From contig NC_044566.1 in NCBI RefSeq assembly GCF_007565055.1, positions 63,921,315 through 63,985,314 on the forward strand: 64,000 bases of DNA, read 5' to 3'. Below, piece by piece: positions 62,323 through 64,000 of this stretch. Below the pieces are notes generated by a model. The model saw only the letters and a program-made list of their open reading frames with translations. It did no database searches and was not told the DNA's origin. The position numbers and the translations under genes were made by a program. How positions within the stretch are numbered: the stretch's first letter is position 1; each line of letters starts with the position of its first letter. Source of the stretch: Rhinopithecus roxellana. Taxonomy: Eukaryota; Chordata; Mammalia; Primates; Cercopithecidae.

Positions 62323-63320
62323 TCCTGTCTACTTGTTTCCATCATTACAAAAAATGTTTAAATATATTTAAAAAGAAACTCAACATCTTTTCCCCCAATC
62401 AGCACCCCCGTCTAGACACGTAACTAACTGGTACCACTCTCCTACCAGCAGATTGAAGCACTGGAGTCATTCTTCAACCAGGGGTTTGGATCTCTTTCTT
62501 CATCTTTACATATATGAGGGATATGATACCTTTCCACTAGCAACAGCAGTTCAGCACAGCAGTGCTTCTCAGTGGTGCACAGATCAGAAGCTCTAAGAGG
62601 GACTGGAAACATGGTTTAATAAAATACCATGACTTTTTTTCTCATTTGTTAGTAAAGAAATGTTTAATAAGCACCTGTCATCAGCAAGGCACTGTGCACA
62701 ATACAAAGCTGAAGCTGATGGGCTAATGGAGAAGAATCACATATAAACCATTAAAATACAATGCTGTAAGTGCAAACAAAATATTCTAGAAGCACAAAGG
62801 AAGGTGAGAATATCTGCCAAGGAGAGTCAGGAAGGCTTCATATTTCAGTTGGGTCATGAAAGTAAATTTAAACAAGGGGTTGGATAATGGAATATTCTTA
62901 CAATAAGGGCAGTTCTTGGAAATCTGTTAAGCCCATTCCTATGCCATTATTCTGAGCAAAACTTAAGCAAAACCCAAGACGCTGGAAATTCGAGAGTTAG
63001 TGGCTAAGGCAGAGTTAAGGAGTTGTGGTAGCCTTCTAATAGTTTACCACCCAGGTATATGGTGAGGTTTGGGTTGCTGTCATGCCTTCATCTGGACCCT
63101 TCCGTGGCCCTGCCACCTCAGCATCAACAGTTATTCCTAAGGAAAGCTCTTATAGGCTTCTTCTACACGCAGGACAAAATTAAATCTCAGATCATTTCCT
63201 CTAAGAATCATAGAATGACAGAATTGAAAAGGATACTGAAAAATTACACAGTTCAGTTGTTTCTAACCTCCAGTCCTTAAAATCGTAGAGGTTCTCAAAA
63301 TGACAAATGAAAATCTACAA
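62323..63320. other. Intronic sequence; possible old repeat
   Basis: 62640-62880 (gtttaataagcacctgtcat cagcaaggcactgtgcacaa) resembles a common old mammalian repeat that I cannot name with confidence. No exon. Confidence 0.45.
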
Positions 63321-63609
63321 TTTTTTTTTTTTTTTGAGACAAGGTATCTGTCACCAAACAGGAGTACAATGGCACAATCATGGCTCACAACAGCCTTGAC
63401 CTCCTCAGCTCAGGTGGATCCTCCCACCTCAGCCTTCTGAGTAGCTGGGACTACAGGCATGCACCACCATGCCCAGCTGATTTTTTGAATTTTTTGTAGA
63501 GACAGGCATTGTGTTGCCCAGGCTGGTCTCAAACTCCTAGGCTCAAGTGATCCACATGCCTCAGCCTCCCAAAGTGCTGGGACTGTAGGCTTGAGGCACC
63601 ACACCTACC
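63321..63609 (-). mobile_element. Alu (antisense), older
   Basis: Poly-T then gagacaaggtatctgtcacc to ggcttgaggcaccacacctacc. Confidence 0.92.
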
Positions 63610-63699
63610 TATAATCAATTTTCAATATTCAGAAAAAGCCTACCAGAAATTCTGAATTTTCTGGTGAAAAGAAATGACTCTTACACACACTTCCCTCCC

Positions 63700-64000
63700 A
63701 ACACTTTCTTGCCTCTGTATTTTTGTTTAGTCCCCGTCTCCCTACAAATGCCCCTTTCTATATTCTGACCTGCAAGATCCAACTCTCTATGAAATCTTTC
63801 CTGAAAGCCCTAAATTAGAATGTTCTTTGCCTCCTCTGAATTTCTGAAGCACTTATTATCTATGTTAGTTTATTGTTCCCTACTTTAAACCTTCCTTCCT
63901 TGTCTACCTCCTTTGTTCCAAAGACAAGAACACTCCCCTTTAGGGAGCTTTTAGACTTTTGGTAGTCCCATGATTGGCATCCAGTAGATGGTCAATGAAA
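63700..64000 (+). repeat. L2-like LINE fragment, cut by the window end
   Basis: ctatgaaatctttcctgaaa gccc ... gaagcacttattatctatgt ... ccagtagatggtcaatgaaa follows the L2 3' layout. Confidence 0.65.

Noticed and set aside
61844..62423. 108- and 161-codon + strand frames
   Set aside because: They run into MST/THE1-type LTR sequence and lack any recognisable protein feature.
57713..64000. Search for the exon before the 187-nt exon
   Set aside because: I found no minus-strand exon with AAATNLSALYYM-like text and a phase-0 donor. It is presumed right of the window.

Overview
This window is primate nuclear DNA, almost certainly from an Old World monkey. It is dense in Alu and L1 elements, carries older MIR, L2, hAT, Tigger and LTR fossils, and its only protein-coding content is a set of short exons with GT-AG boundaries. 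Several young Alus (for example 5051-5350, 29592-29890, 41947-42249, 45813-46128) share a variant set that I associate with cercopithecoid AluY/AluYRa-type subfamilies. That set includes the ending cttgagccaccgcgcccggcc, 'cccgtctcggcctccc' and 'gccacctcgcccggctagtt'. Species cannot be fixed from this.

The one gene I can support is IFT88 (Tg737/polaris), on the minus strand. Eight consecutive internal coding exons lie at 57712-57526, 54841-54733, 52676-52526, 51286-51171, 34826-34774, 32374-32309, 21741-21635 and 13197-13131, in transcript order. Together they give 856 nt of uninterrupted reading frame (285 codons plus one base) with compatible splice phases. They encode the C-terminal run of TPR repeats and the start of the basic, Gly/Ser-rich tail of this intraflagellar-transport complex B subunit. 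Upstream exons would lie beyond 64000. The last exon or exons (acidic C-terminus, stop, 3'UTR) would lie left of position 1; I did not recognise them inside the window. On this reading the whole window is exon and intron of one gene.

Layout: 1-13130 is the intron after the last visible exon and holds Alus, an ERV-like LTR and a hAT fossil split by an L1. 13556-14395 is a 22-copy, 38-bp minisatellite about 360 bp upstream (in transcript sense) of the 67-nt exon. 22779-25264 is a rearranged Alu/L1 block with the L1 in gene sense. 36370-41700 is an old L1 region containing a Tigger-like insertion, a local inverted duplication and three Alus. 43976-50412 is a nearly full-length, disabled L1 antisense to the gene, with a young Alu inside ORF1. 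50700-57720 is the exon-rich part. 57720-64000 is intron with LTR fossils and more Alus.

I found no tRNA, rRNA, CRISPR array or second host gene, and no undescribed biological system. The most interesting items are the homogenised minisatellite, the inverted duplication, the Alu/L1 microhomology junction, the internally deleted L1, the inverted Alu pairs around exons, and the placement of the L1 5'UTR relative to IFT88.
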